Source: Psychromonas sp. L1A2 (GTDB lineage Bacteria > Pseudomonadota > Gammaproteobacteria > Enterobacterales > Psychromonadaceae). Taken from it: 64,000 bases of DNA. Shown here piece by piece: positions 20,550-29,893 of this stretch; the stretch's first letter is position 1; each line of letters starts with the position of its first letter. The stretch lies in the NCBI RefSeq assembly GCF_009828855.1, contig NZ_WUAG01000002.1, forward strand, positions 1,240,001 through 1,304,000, in the 5' to 3' direction. The translations under genes were made by a program, and so were the position numbers. The notes beneath the pieces are model-generated. The model had not been told where the DNA came from. It searched no databases and saw only the letters and a list, made by a program, of their open reading frames with translations.

Positions 20550-22070
20550 CTAACGTTTTCTTAATTCAAATAAATCAGTTCGTCTATCTTTTAGATTTTT
20601 CACACTACCAAACTGATGCAACTCTTTTAATAAGTAAAGATCGACATCCGCAATCAATATCATTTCAGTATTAGGTGTTGCTTCAGCTTTAACGCCATTA
20701 GCAGGGAAAGCAAAATCACAAGGTGTAAATACAGCAGACTGTGCATATTGTATGTCCATATTATGCACTTTAGGTAAGTTACCTACCCCACCTGCAATAG
20801 CCACATAACATTCATTTTCAATAGCTCGAGCTTGTGAACAAGCCCTTACACGTGAATAGCCGTTTTGTGTATCAGTTAAGAACGGCACAAATAAAATATC
20901 CATACCATCATCGGCTAAAATTCGGCTTAACTCAGGAAACTCTGAGTCATAACAGACCAATACACCAATTTTTCCACAGTCAGTGTCAAAAGCTTTAAGC
21001 TGAGTCCCACCTTCCATTCCCCACACTTTAACTTCATCGGGTGTTACATGGAGTTTTTCAAAGCGCTCTTTAGTGCCATCTCTGCGACATAAATAACCAA
21101 CGTTATACAGTCGATCATCAACAATTTCAGGCATGCTACCTGTAATAATATTAATATTGTAACTGATCGCCAAATCGGTAAATTTCTGTACGATTGTTTC
21201 TGTATGTTTCGCTAATTCACGAATCGCCTGAGGTTCACTGATATGGTTATTTTCAGCCATTAATGGTGCATTAAAAAATTCAGGAAATAATGCAAAATCA
21301 GAACGATAACCAGCGACAGCATCAACGAAATACTCAACTTGTTCCATTAACTCATCAAGATTTTTATATGAACGCATTTGCCATTGTATTAGACCAAGAC
21401 GTACTAATTTCTTAGTAGGAACCGTTTCTTTATTTGGCTTTTCATAATAAATATTACTCCACTTCAACAATACTGCGTAATCATTAGAGCCATTATCACC
21501 TTCAAGGTAACCCTTTAAAATTCTCGCAGGATGAAAATCATTAGAAATTTGAAAGTTTAAAACTGGATCGTGGATCTCTTTGCGTTTTACTTTTTCAATG
21601 TATTCTTTAGGCGAGATTTTATCGGCATATTTATGATAATTTGGAATACGCCCACCGAAAGTAATGCCTTTTAAGTTTAATCTTTCACACAACTCTTTAC
21701 GGTAATCGTAAAGACGTCGTCCAAGTCTTAAACCGCGAAACTCTGCTTTAATGAAAACATCAATACCGTATAACGTATCGCCATAAGATGTATGCGTATT
21801 GAAAGTATCATTACCAGTAATTTCGTTATAAGTATGCGCTTCTTCAAAGGCATCGTAATCAACTCTAATAGACAAGGCACAACCAGCAATATGGTCGTTA
21901 ACCTTAATAACGATTTGTCCTTCGGGAAACTTATTAATCAAGGTTTCAATCTGATGCTCTTCCCAGTATGGGTCAGCAAGACTAGTATAAGCGTCAATCA
22001 TGGCCGCTTTCAGTTCTTGATAGTCATCAAGACTTAAAAATGATAATTCTACATTCTCTATGTTTTGCAT
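20550..22070 (-). CDS. GNAT acetyltransferase / carbon-nitrogen hydrolase fusion
   Basis: A 506-residue two-domain cytoplasmic protein. Residues 1-200 resemble a GNAT N-acetyltransferase (acetyl-CoA loop near FRGLRLGRRLYDYRK, 111-125). Residues 220-490 are a nitrilase-superfamily amidohydrolase with the triad Glu264 (FPEFF), Lys339 (FEKLHV) and Cys373 (VCYDSEFPE). This fusion is a known family in several bacterial phyla, but its substrate is not established; acylation combined with amide hydrolysis or N-acyl transfer is inferred. It lies next to a purine-catabolic operon transcribed the other way, which may hint at nitrogen scavenging, but no direct link is visible. Confidence 0.85.
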   Translation of the reverse strand: MQNIENVELSFLSLDDYQELKAAMIDAYTSLADPYWEEHQIETLINKFPEGQIVIKVNDHIAGCALSIRVDYDAFEEAHTYNEITGNDTFNTHTSYGDTLYGIDVFIKAEFRGLRLGRRLYDYRKELCERLNLKGITFGGRIPNYHKYADKISPKEYIEKVKRKEIHDPVLNFQISNDFHPARILKGYLEGDNGSNDYAVLLKWSNIYYEKPNKETVPTKKLVRLGLIQWQMRSYKNLDELMEQVEYFVDAVAGYRSDFALFPEFFNAPLMAENNHISEPQAIRELAKHTETIVQKFTDLAISYNINIITGSMPEIVDDRLYNVGYLCRRDGTKERFEKLHVTPDEVKVWGMEGGTQLKAFDTDCGKIGVLVCYDSEFPELSRILADDGMDILFVPFLTDTQNGYSRVRACSQARAIENECYVAIAGGVGNLPKVHNMDIQYAQSAVFTPCDFAFPANGVKAEATPNTEMILIADVDLYLLKELHQFGSVKNLKDRRTDLFELRKR

Positions 22071-22242
22071 TAAAAAAACCTACAGTGAGTATAAAGGTCT
22101 GAGTATATTTTAGTTTTTCATTTGTTTACAGAGAATAACAATATAAAAAATAAGAACAGTATGATCTGTATATACGATCAAATATAAAGTCATTAGAAAT
22201 TATTATTCTTTGCTACAAAACCTTAATACTCTGCTCTTTTAC

Positions 22243-22259
22243 AGTGCATGTTTTGCACT
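22243..22259. promoter_or_regulatory. Inverted repeat upstream of the rpiR-family promoter
   Basis: AGTGCA (22243-22248) and TGCACT (22254-22259) form a palindrome with a five-base spacer, centred about 100 bp upstream of the sigma-54 promoter at 22352. The distance suits an enhancer-binding activator site, though the half-site order differs from the NtrC consensus. Confidence 0.4.
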
Positions 22260-22351
22260 AAGAAAGAAAAAATAGCGTTAAAAATTTATCTAACACTTCA
22301 TGAAAAAAAATAACCTACTGTTTTATATGAAACTTTATCCACTTAAAAATA

Positions 22352-22367
22352 TGGCACGTTCGTTGCA
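22352..22367 (+). promoter_or_regulatory. Sigma-54 promoter of the rpiR-hpx operon
   Basis: TGGCACGTTCGTTGCA matches the sigma-54 consensus TGGCACGNNNNTTGCW at every defined position, with GG and GC ten bases apart. Predicted transcription start is near 22377, giving a leader of about 215 bases before the regulator gene. Confidence 0.85.
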
Positions 22368-22388
22368 AAAATAACAAATAAAGTTTCG

Positions 22389-22401
22389 ATCGTTTCACTT
22401 A
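22389..22401 (+). promoter_or_regulatory. Shared 13-bp downstream element, copy 1
   Basis: ATCGTTTCACTTA begins 22 bases after the -12 GC, in the predicted first transcribed bases. The same 13 bases occur at the same spacing at 31564-31576. A repressor site, perhaps for the adjacent RpiR-family protein, is inferred. Confidence 0.6.
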
Positions 22402-22591
22402 GCGTTATAAAAATATATAATCTCAAACATTAACCAGCTTTTGACTAATAAATATTTACCTAAATCACTTATTAGAAATAGGTTAAGACTTAAATCACTC
22501 TCTCTGAAACAAAAGTACAGTAAATTTTCTAAGTTATTTGAAATAATATAAAAAATAAAAGGACAATCAGTGAAAGGAAAAGGAATGGAAA

Positions 22592-23410
22592 ATGACACAC
22601 AATAGCCACTCATTAATCGATAGAATAAACCATCATTACTCTGAATTAACAGCGAATAGTCGTCGCTTAGCTGACTATTTACTGCTTAATCCAGAGAAAA
22701 TTCTGATCATGTCAACCAATGACATAGCTGAAGAGTGTGCAGTTTCTAAAACCAGTGTTAGTCGTTTTATTCGCCGTTTAGGTTATGCAGATCATCTGTC
22801 ATTGCGTAATGAGCTCTTACAAGTCCGGGAAAGCGGTGAACCCGTATTAACCAAGACATTGGAAAATTGTGATTTTCATCAAGAGATCCAAGCACTAGAG
22901 CTTTTACGTGAACAAATCAACAATACCGATCTCGAGCCTCTTATACACAATCTTGCTAATGCACCACGCATTAAAATTATCGGTTACCGCAACAGTTACC
23001 CATTAGCGATGCATTTTCGACAACAATTAATGCAATGTCGTGGCAACGTAGAATTACTGCCTTTACCCGGACAAACGATAGGGGAAGATTTAGCCGCGAT
23101 TGAAGAAACTGACTTTGTGATTGTGATAGGCATCCGTCGACGAGTTAATCACTTTTCTAACATGCTAGAACAATTACAGGATAACAAAACATTATTGATC
23201 ACTGATCAATCGGGGCAAAAATATGCATCGAGAGCGAGTCATCTATTGATATGCCACATGAATAATGAAACACCACTCGATAGTTATTCAGTACCAATGA
23301 GCTTAATTTCTCACTTGGTTAATAATACTTATCAATTACTAAAAGGGAATGCCACCAAAGTTAGCAGCAAAATAAGTGTCAACTACTCAAAACTCAATGA
23401 ATTAGAGTAG
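22592..23410 (+). CDS. MurR/RpiR-family transcriptional regulator
   Basis: A 272-residue DNA-binding regulator with an N-terminal RpiR helix-turn-helix (about 5-80, with TNDIAEECAVSKTSVSRFIR) and a C-terminal SIS domain (about 115-250) that would bind a phosphosugar-like or purine-derived effector. It is the first gene of an operon with a transporter, amidase, HpxW-like hydrolase, aminotransferase and allantoate amidohydrolase, so it most likely controls purine-ring nitrogen use. It is preceded by a sigma-54 promoter and a purine-rich ribosome-binding site. Confidence 0.87.
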   Translation: MTHNSHSLIDRINHHYSELTANSRRLADYLLLNPEKILIMSTNDIAEECAVSKTSVSRFIRRLGYADHLSLRNELLQVRESGEPVLTKTLENCDFHQEIQALELLREQINNTDLEPLIHNLANAPRIKIIGYRNSYPLAMHFRQQLMQCRGNVELLPLPGQTIGEDLAAIEETDFVIVIGIRRRVNHFSNMLEQLQDNKTLLITDQSGQKYASRASHLLICHMNNETPLDSYSVPMSLISHLVNNTYQLLKGNATKVSSKISVNYSKLNELE

Positions 23411-23451
23411 TTAACTGAATAATCAAACGGATCGAAAGAGTATATAAATAG

Positions 23452-24456
23452 ATGATAAATATTATAAGTAAGCTTAAAAAAGAATGGTTTTTAGTGGGCA
23501 TGGTCGTGGCAATTGCATTAGCAGCCATTAGTGCCGATGTAGGTAAAAGCGGTGGTTTAATTCATCTTGATAAAATCACTGGTATTGGAGTCGCCATTGT
23601 ATTTTTCCTGCATGGTTTAGGGCTATCACCATCAGCCATTAAAGCAGGTATTAGTAACTGGCGCATGCATATTTATATCCAGCTAGCGACCTTCGTTGCT
23701 TACCCATTACTTTGGGTTATTTTTGGGGATGTTTTCTTAGCTTATATGCCAGCTGCTTTAGCCTTTGGTTTTTGTTATCTATTTGTTTTGCCAAGTACGA
23801 TTTCATCTTCAGTAGCAATGACCAGTGTCGGTAAAGGTAATGTACCTGGCGCTATCTTTAATGCATCGCTTTCAAGCATTTTAGGAATTTTTATTACACC
23901 ATTATTAATCCAAGCATTTATGGGATTTGAAGGTGTAGAGCTAGACTTAATGGCATCAATCATTTCTATTTCAAAATTATTATTATTACCAATGATTCTT
24001 GGTCAATTAGCACGTCCATTATTATTAAAATTTGCACAAAAACATAAATCGGTGGTCAGTAAAGTTGATAAATATGTCATCTTATTAATTGTTTATAACG
24101 CTTTTTGTGACTCTGTAGCAAACGGTATATGGAGCACATTCACAATAGAAATGCTGATTACCTCAATCGTTATTTGTATCGTAGTGCTGTTATGTATGGT
24201 GCACCTTATTCAATGGGGAGCACGCCGCAGTAAATTCGAACGAGCTGATGAAGTCGCTGTTGTTTTCTGTGCAACTAAAAAAACCCTTGCTGCTGGTATT
24301 CCAATGGCCACTGTTATTTTTGGTAGTAACCCAGATCTTGGGATGATCTTGTTACCTATCATGTTGTATCACCCAATTCAGATATTCTATTGTGCAATAT
24401 TAGCTAGCCGCTATGCAGCACAAAGCGAACAAACGAAACCAGCTTCAAGTAACTAG
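23452..24456 (+). CDS. Bile acid:sodium symporter-like (SBF-like) membrane transporter
   Basis: A 334-residue protein with about ten hydrophobic helices, matching the SBF-like/YfeH group (FFLHGLGLSPSAIKAGI near residue 44; FCATKKTLAAGIPMA near 270 as the substrate-crossing region). Family members move organic anions with sodium. Its place between the RpiR regulator and the amidase suggests it carries a purine-derived carboxylate such as allantoate, oxalurate or oxamate, in or out; this is inference from context. It starts 41 bases after the regulator. Confidence 0.78.
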   Translation: MINIISKLKKEWFLVGMVVAIALAAISADVGKSGGLIHLDKITGIGVAIVFFLHGLGLSPSAIKAGISNWRMHIYIQLATFVAYPLLWVIFGDVFLAYMPAALAFGFCYLFVLPSTISSSVAMTSVGKGNVPGAIFNASLSSILGIFITPLLIQAFMGFEGVELDLMASIISISKLLLLPMILGQLARPLLLKFAQKHKSVVSKVDKYVILLIVYNAFCDSVANGIWSTFTIEMLITSIVICIVVLLCMVHLIQWGARRSKFERADEVAVVFCATKKTLAAGIPMATVIFGSNPDLGMILLPIMLYHPIQIFYCAILASRYAAQSEQTKPASSN

Positions 24457-24507
24457 TTATTTAGATACACTAAATATTAACAACATTATATAAAAGGAAC
24501 TTTAAAT

Positions 24508-25698
24508 ATGAATGAAACAACAACTAAAGACACTCGTGTTTATTGCATCCAAGGCCCAAGCAACTTAACTGCAACGGCTGAAGGCGTGCTTAGTGAATTA
24601 ACATTTGTATTTAAAGACTTATTTGATGTGAAAGGTTATACCACAGGAGCAGGTAACCCAGCTTGGTTAACAAGCCATGAGCCAGCACAACAAACGGCTA
24701 GCCTAATTAAAAAACTACTAGGCCAAGGCGCTAATTGTGTAGGACGTGTACAAACTGATGAATTAGCTTATAGCTTAAATGGTCAAAATATTCATTACGG
24801 TACGCCAGTGAACCCTCTTGCACCTGGTTGTTTACCCGGCGGTTCTTCAAGTGGTAGCGCAGTTGCTGTTGCTAACGGTGAAGCAGACTTCTCAATTGGA
24901 ACTGATACCGGAGGTTCGGTACGTGTTCCAGCAAGCTATTGTGGTTTATTTGGCTTGCGCCCGACACTGGGAAAATTAGCCTTAGACAATACTTTTGAGC
25001 TTGCCAAAAGCTTTGATACCGCAGGTGTTTTTAGCAAAGACTTAACCATGTTATCCACTGTGTTTAATGTATTGGTAGAGCAAAAACAACTAGGGCAAAA
25101 AGCGACAACACTTTACCTTGATAGCACCTTAGCAAATCAACTTAGCCCACAAAGATTAAGTGGGCTCAAGCATTGGTGTGTAGAAGCGAATATCGAATTA
25201 TTAAGCTGTAACCTATTAGCCGATACAGAACAAACTCTTGATGGCTTAAGTTTATTATTCCGCACTATCCAAGGCTTTGAAATTATTGAAGGGCATGACG
25301 CTTGGTTAACAGAGCATGGCGATTCATTAGATCCCTCTATTATGCAACGTGTCATTTGGGCACGCACTATTACTCAACAACAATATATTGAAGCGAAAGA
25401 ACAACAACATACATTCCAACAAAAGCTCTTGTCTCTATTTGATGAGATGCACGGATTATGGATATTACCGACGACACCCGGTGGTCCACCAGCACTGACA
25501 ATGGCAGGTGATGAATTAGCTGAATATCGTTCACAGTTAATGGGATTAACCAGCATTGCTGGTTTAGCAGGTTTCCCACAATTACACCTACCGATGCAAG
25601 GTCTAACGGAAGGTCCTTGTGGTTTCTCGTTAATGAGTATTGCAGATAAAGAAGCTGACTTGATCGAAACGGGTTTTAGCTTATGGCAAGGAGAATAA
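24508..25698 (+). CDS. Amidase-signature hydrolase, probable ureide or oxalurate amidase
   Basis: A 396-residue amidase-signature enzyme with the full Ser-cisSer-Lys triad: Lys36 in VFKDLFD, cis-Ser near 113 in GGSSSGSA and nucleophile Ser137 in TDTGGSVRVPA. It is shorter than typical 450-500 residue amidases. Directly followed (four bases) by an HpxW-like oxamate hydrolase and then a ureidoglycine aminotransferase, it is placed to hydrolyse the carbamoyl group of oxalurate, the aminotransferase product, to oxamate; this role is inferred. An AtzE/HpxY-type amidase is the closest parallel I know in Klebsiella hpx clusters. Another amide of purine breakdown is possible. Confidence 0.78.
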   Translation: MNETTTKDTRVYCIQGPSNLTATAEGVLSELTFVFKDLFDVKGYTTGAGNPAWLTSHEPAQQTASLIKKLLGQGANCVGRVQTDELAYSLNGQNIHYGTPVNPLAPGCLPGGSSSGSAVAVANGEADFSIGTDTGGSVRVPASYCGLFGLRPTLGKLALDNTFELAKSFDTAGVFSKDLTMLSTVFNVLVEQKQLGQKATTLYLDSTLANQLSPQRLSGLKHWCVEANIELLSCNLLADTEQTLDGLSLLFRTIQGFEIIEGHDAWLTEHGDSLDPSIMQRVIWARTITQQQYIEAKEQQHTFQQKLLSLFDEMHGLWILPTTPGGPPALTMAGDELAEYRSQLMGLTSIAGLAGFPQLHLPMQGLTEGPCGFSLMSIADKEADLIETGFSLWQGE

Positions 25699-25702
25699 CA
25701 AA

Positions 25703-27280
25703 ATGGCATTTCAAACCTCATTTACCGCACCTCATTATAAAGCAGCGCAAGCTGGGCAAGCAATATTAGACGCAGGCGGGACCGCTAGTGAAGCAATGGT
25801 TGCAGCTGCGGCAATGGTAACCGTGCAATATCCACACATGAACAGTATTGGTGGTGATGGATTCTGGCTCATTTGTAAAGCAGGTGAAAAACCAATCGCG
25901 ATTGATGCTTGTGGCGCAGCGGCACTGAATATAGATGTTGAAAGCTATCGCCAACAAGCGGATGAGCTACCAGAAAGTGGCGGTAATGCAGCATTAACCA
26001 TGGCAGGTACCATTGCGGGATGGCAACAAGCGTTAACGTTAAATACAGGTAATCACACATTAAACGCACTACTTAAACCCGCTATTGATGCCGCTGAACA
26101 AGGTATTGAGATAACGCAAAGTCTAGTCGATGCCAGCGAAAAGACCTTCTCTCGTTTAAGCCATTTAAGTGCTTTTTCAGAACGTTTTTTGAATCAAGGT
26201 GAAGTACTAAAAGTAGATGATAAGCTGACTAACCAACCGTTAGCAGAGACCTTTAAACACTTGGCAAAAGCAGGTTTAGATGATTTCTATCGTGGTGAAC
26301 TGGCACAGCAAATGGCAGATCAACTTGCTGAAGCAGGCAGCCCATTAACCTTAGACGATTTTCATCAATACCAAGCAACAGTATCAACACCCTTGACCGT
26401 CGATATTTCAAAAGGCAGTTTGTATAACCTAGACGCCCCTACCCAAGGCTTAGCTTCGTTATTAATCTTAGCGATTTACGATCGTCTCGTTGATCAAGTC
26501 ACTTCTGAGGTTGAGCATATTCATCTATTGGTAGAAGCCAGTAAACAAGCCTTTATCATTCGTGACCAACAAATTACAGATCCCGCTTGTTTACAAAAAC
26601 CTTTGCAAGAGTGGTTAAGTGAAGATGTTATTGCACAATGTGCGGCCAACATCTCTTTTGAAAAAGCATTACCTTGGCCACATTTAGCTAAACCAGGCGA
26701 TACAGTGTGGATGGGAGCAACGGATCAATACGGCACCATGGTCAGTTTCATACAAAGTATTTACTGGGAATTTGGGTCCGGTGTTGTGCTACCGACGAGT
26801 GGCATTACTTGGAACATTCGCGGAAAAAGCTTCACGCTAGATGCTAACCACCACAATGTACTGGCCGCAGGTAAAAAACCATTCCATACCCTAAATCCTG
26901 CTTATGCTGAATTTAATGATGGTAGTCGCATGGTTTACGGTTCAATGGGTGGCGAAGGTCAACCACAAACTCAAGCCTGCTTATTTAGCCGTTATATCTA
27001 TCAAGATATGAGTTTAACAGATGCAGTGGCTTCTCCACGTTGGCTATTAGGCCGAACATGGGGTGACAGCACCAATAACTTACGTTTAGAAAATCAACTT
27101 TATCAACAACATGGCGCAACACTTCAAGCGCTTGGCCACGACATTACAACAGTGGCAGATAACAATGAATTAATGGGGCACGCTGGTGCCATTATGCTCG
27201 GCCAAGACGGGAAAGTAATCGCAACTAGCGATCCTCGTAGTGATGGGCAAAGTTTACTCGGAGAAAACAATGACAACTAA
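25703..27280 (+). CDS. hpxW: Gamma-glutamyltransferase-fold hydrolase, HpxW-like oxamate amidohydrolase
   Basis: A 525-residue N-terminal-nucleophile hydrolase of the gamma-glutamyltransferase fold with no signal peptide, so cytoplasmic. The likely self-processing and catalytic Thr is Thr334 in GDTVWMGATD, at the start of the small subunit. Length and the region VQYPHMNSIGGDGFW around 41-55 agree with Klebsiella HpxW, which hydrolyses oxamate to oxalate and ammonia in uric acid breakdown (established for that enzyme). Neighbouring amidase, PucG-type aminotransferase and AllC-type genes strongly favour this over a glutathione role. Its end overlaps the next gene by 11 bases. Confidence 0.8.
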   Translation: MAFQTSFTAPHYKAAQAGQAILDAGGTASEAMVAAAAMVTVQYPHMNSIGGDGFWLICKAGEKPIAIDACGAAALNIDVESYRQQADELPESGGNAALTMAGTIAGWQQALTLNTGNHTLNALLKPAIDAAEQGIEITQSLVDASEKTFSRLSHLSAFSERFLNQGEVLKVDDKLTNQPLAETFKHLAKAGLDDFYRGELAQQMADQLAEAGSPLTLDDFHQYQATVSTPLTVDISKGSLYNLDAPTQGLASLLILAIYDRLVDQVTSEVEHIHLLVEASKQAFIIRDQQITDPACLQKPLQEWLSEDVIAQCAANISFEKALPWPHLAKPGDTVWMGATDQYGTMVSFIQSIYWEFGSGVVLPTSGITWNIRGKSFTLDANHHNVLAAGKKPFHTLNPAYAEFNDGSRMVYGSMGGEGQPQTQACLFSRYIYQDMSLTDAVASPRWLLGRTWGDSTNNLRLENQLYQQHGATLQALGHDITTVADNNELMGHAGAIMLGQDGKVIATSDPRSDGQSLLGENNDN

Positions 27281-28502
27281 TACTTTATTTGAAACGCTTA
27301 ACCCACCTGTTCGTCTATTAATGGGACCAGGCCCAATCAACGCATACCCACGTGTGCATCAAGCGATTTCTTCAGCTTTAATCGGTCAGTACGATCCAGT
27401 AATGACAGGTTACATGAACCAAGTTCAATCACTTTATCGCGGCGTGCTTGAGACGAACAATAAACAAACTATGTTGGTTGATGGCACTGCACGAGCAGGC
27501 ATCGAGGCAGTATTAGTTTCAATTCTACAACCAGGCGATAAAGTGTTAATCCCAGTGATTGGACGCTTTGGTCACTTGTTATGTGAAATTGCACAACGTG
27601 TTGGTGCCGTGGTTAAAACCATTGATATCGAATGGGGTGAAGTTTGCCCGCCAGAGTTAGTAGAAAAAGCGATCAAAGAGTTCCAACCAAAACTATTAGC
27701 TACGGTACAAGGTGATACTTCGACCACCATGAACCAACCTCTTGCTGAAATAGGCGAAATTTGTCAACGTCACGGCGTTTTATTCTACTGTGATGCAACC
27801 GCTTCTATAGCTGGCAACGAATTAAAAATGGATGAATGGCACTTAGATGCGGTTTCTGTTGGATTACAAAAATGTCTAGGTGGCCCATCAGGTAGTGCGC
27901 CAATCAGCTTAAGCGATCAATGTGCAGAAGTGATTAACCGCCGTAAACATGTCGAAGCAGGCATTAAAGCAGAACATCATACAGCGGGTGCCGATATAAG
28001 AATCCAATCTAACTATTTTGATTTAGCAATGGTCATGGATTACTGGGGCCCAGAGCGTTTAAACCACCACACTGAAGCGACTAGCATGTTATATGCAGCA
28101 CGTGAATGTGCTCGTATTTATCTTGAAGAAGGCAGCGAAAATGTAATTGCTCGCCATAAACAAGCTGGTGATGCGATGGCAATGGGCTTAAAAGCAATGG
28201 GTTTAAAACTATTCGGTAATCAACAATACAAAATGAATAACGTGGTTGGCGTGTATATCCCAGATGAAGTCGATGGCGATAAAGTGCGTGAAGAATTACT
28301 GCTTTGTTTTGGTATTGAGATCGGTACTTCGTTCGGCCCATTACACGGTAAAATTTGGCGTATTGGCACAATGGGCTTTAACGCACGACAAGAATGTGTG
28401 TTAACAACCTTAGCGGCACTTGAATCTGTTCTATTGAAATACAAAGCACATATTCAACCGGGTCAAGCAGTGACTACTGCAATGCAGTATTACACTGTTT
28501 AA
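27270..28502 (+). CDS. pucG: (S)-ureidoglycine-glyoxylate aminotransferase, PucG-like
   Basis: A 410-residue class V PLP enzyme. The probable Schiff-base Lys is Lys201 in SVGLQKCLGG. Extended similarity to Bacillus PucG is visible in GPGPINAYPRVH, DGTARAGIEAVL, RLNHHTEATSMLYA and GKIWRIGTMG. PucG transfers the amino group of ureidoglycine to glyoxylate, giving oxalurate (N-carbamoyl-2-oxoglycine) and glycine. The frame is open from 27240, but the ATG at 27270 has a GGAG site six bases upstream and matches the family start. It overlaps the end of the HpxW-like gene and is followed after 11 bases by the AllC-type gene that makes its substrate. Confidence 0.9.
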   Translation: MTTNTLFETLNPPVRLLMGPGPINAYPRVHQAISSALIGQYDPVMTGYMNQVQSLYRGVLETNNKQTMLVDGTARAGIEAVLVSILQPGDKVLIPVIGRFGHLLCEIAQRVGAVVKTIDIEWGEVCPPELVEKAIKEFQPKLLATVQGDTSTTMNQPLAEIGEICQRHGVLFYCDATASIAGNELKMDEWHLDAVSVGLQKCLGGPSGSAPISLSDQCAEVINRRKHVEAGIKAEHHTAGADIRIQSNYFDLAMVMDYWGPERLNHHTEATSMLYAARECARIYLEEGSENVIARHKQAGDAMAMGLKAMGLKLFGNQQYKMNNVVGVYIPDEVDGDKVREELLLCFGIEIGTSFGPLHGKIWRIGTMGFNARQECVLTTLAALESVLLKYKAHIQPGQAVTTAMQYYTV

Positions 28503-28513
28503 AAGGAGAATTC

Positions 28514-29743
28514 ATGCCACAAAATAGTAATGAAGCAGCCACTAAAATTATGCAGTGGGCAGATCACCTCGCTACTTTCACGGCAATGGAAGGCGGTCTA
28601 CTTCGCGCTTATTTAACACCTGAGCATAAATTAGCGCACCAACAAATTGAAGAGTGGATGCAACAAGCTGGACTACAAACGTGGGAAGACAGCGTAGGTA
28701 ATCAATGGGGCCGAAAAGTATCATCCAACCCAACATTACCGACACTGTTAATCGGCTCTCACAGCGATACCGTAGCAAATGCAGGTAAGTATGACGGTAA
28801 CTTAGGGGTATTATTAGCGATTGAAGCGATGTTTCAATTAGTTGGTGAAGAACTGCCCTTCCATGTCGATATCGTGGCTTTTGCCGACGAAGAAGGAACG
28901 CGCTTTAACACCACATTAATTGGCTCAAGTGCAGTGGCAGGTTGCTTTCAACAAGACTGGTTAGCGATACAAGATAGCCAAGGTATTAGCATGGCCCAAG
29001 CGATGCGTGACTTTGGTTTAGATCCAGCGTTAGCAGGTCAAGATCAAAAAACCAAAGAAGATACCCTAGCCTATTTAGAAGTGCATATTGAACAAGGCCC
29101 AGTATTAGAAGATCTCGACTTAGCAGTCGGTGTCGTCACCGGTATTGCTGGCGCAAAACGCTATCAATTTAAGCTTAAAGGAATGGCAGGCCACGCAGGG
29201 ACAGTGCCTTTAGCTTTGCGACGAGATGCGATGTCTGGTGCAGCACAAATGATCAGTGCTATCGAAAAATTTGCCTTTGAACATCAAATTGTAGCAACGG
29301 TTGGCCGTTGTGATGTTTTCCCTGGTGCAGTGAATGTCATCGCAGGTGAAGTTCATTTCACAGTGGATATTCGCAGTCAATCTCAATCAACATTAGAAAA
29401 CTGCTGCAAACTACTATTACAGCAATTAAGCGATATCGCTGAAGCGCGTCAACTAACCTTACAGCATGAAAAGCTGTATCAAGCTGAAGCGGTTTTATGT
29501 AGTGATGATTTACAACAGAAATGGGGTGAAGTGGTTGAGCAACATACTCAAAAAGAGCCGTGTTTTCTATCTAGTGGCGCAGGACATGATGCGATGGTCA
29601 TGACCAATATTACTGATATCGGCATGTTATTTGTTCGCTGTGAAAAAGGCATCAGCCATAACCCAAGAGAACAAGTGATTGAGTCTGACGTTGCCGTTGC
29701 TTTGGACTGTTTAACTGACATGATCAGAAAGCTAGCAGTATAA
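28514..29743 (+). CDS. allC: Allantoate amidohydrolase (AllC/HpxK type)
   Basis: A 409-residue M20-family metallohydrolase. Metal ligands are visible as His83 in GSHSDT, Asp94 in KYDGNLGV, the Glu pair in FADEEGTRF (about 126-127), His near 187 in LEVHIEQGP and a C-terminal His in SGAGHDAM. These and the spacing fit allantoate amidohydrolase and related N-carbamoyl amino acid hydrolases. It would cut allantoate to (S)-ureidoglycine, CO2 and ammonia, feeding the aminotransferase encoded just upstream. Ureidoglycolate or beta-ureidopropionate specificity cannot be fully excluded. It ends the operon before a strong terminator. Confidence 0.87.
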   Translation: MPQNSNEAATKIMQWADHLATFTAMEGGLLRAYLTPEHKLAHQQIEEWMQQAGLQTWEDSVGNQWGRKVSSNPTLPTLLIGSHSDTVANAGKYDGNLGVLLAIEAMFQLVGEELPFHVDIVAFADEEGTRFNTTLIGSSAVAGCFQQDWLAIQDSQGISMAQAMRDFGLDPALAGQDQKTKEDTLAYLEVHIEQGPVLEDLDLAVGVVTGIAGAKRYQFKLKGMAGHAGTVPLALRRDAMSGAAQMISAIEKFAFEHQIVATVGRCDVFPGAVNVIAGEVHFTVDIRSQSQSTLENCCKLLLQQLSDIAEARQLTLQHEKLYQAEAVLCSDDLQQKWGEVVEQHTQKEPCFLSSGAGHDAMVMTNITDIGMLFVRCEKGISHNPREQVIESDVAVALDCLTDMIRKLAV

Positions 29744-29811
29744 AAAAGCATTACAATAGTCAGTAAATGTGCTTGAAAATAGCTTTTAAAATAACGTTCA
29801 AAAAAACTGAC

Positions 29812-29850
29812 AAAAACGGCGCTTAAATAATGTATTTAAGCGCCGTTTTT
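29812..29850. terminator. Bidirectional terminator between allC and puuE
   Basis: An 18-bp perfect stem (AAAAACGGCGCTTAAATA at 29812-29829 with its complement at 29833-29850) around an ATG loop has a GC core and A and T flanks. It serves both convergent operons. Confidence 0.92.
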
Positions 29851-29893
29851 ATGTGAGTACACCAAACAAAAAGCTATTTGAATTAATTAAAAA

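Noticed and set aside
22243..22259. NtrC site upstream of the rpiR-family gene
   Set aside because: The half-sites are in the opposite order (GTGCA then TGCAC) from the NtrC consensus; kept only as an inverted repeat.
25374..25721. Minus-strand 115-codon frame across the amidase end
   Set aside because: Overlaps the amidase and the next start; composition follows the sense gene, with no independent support.
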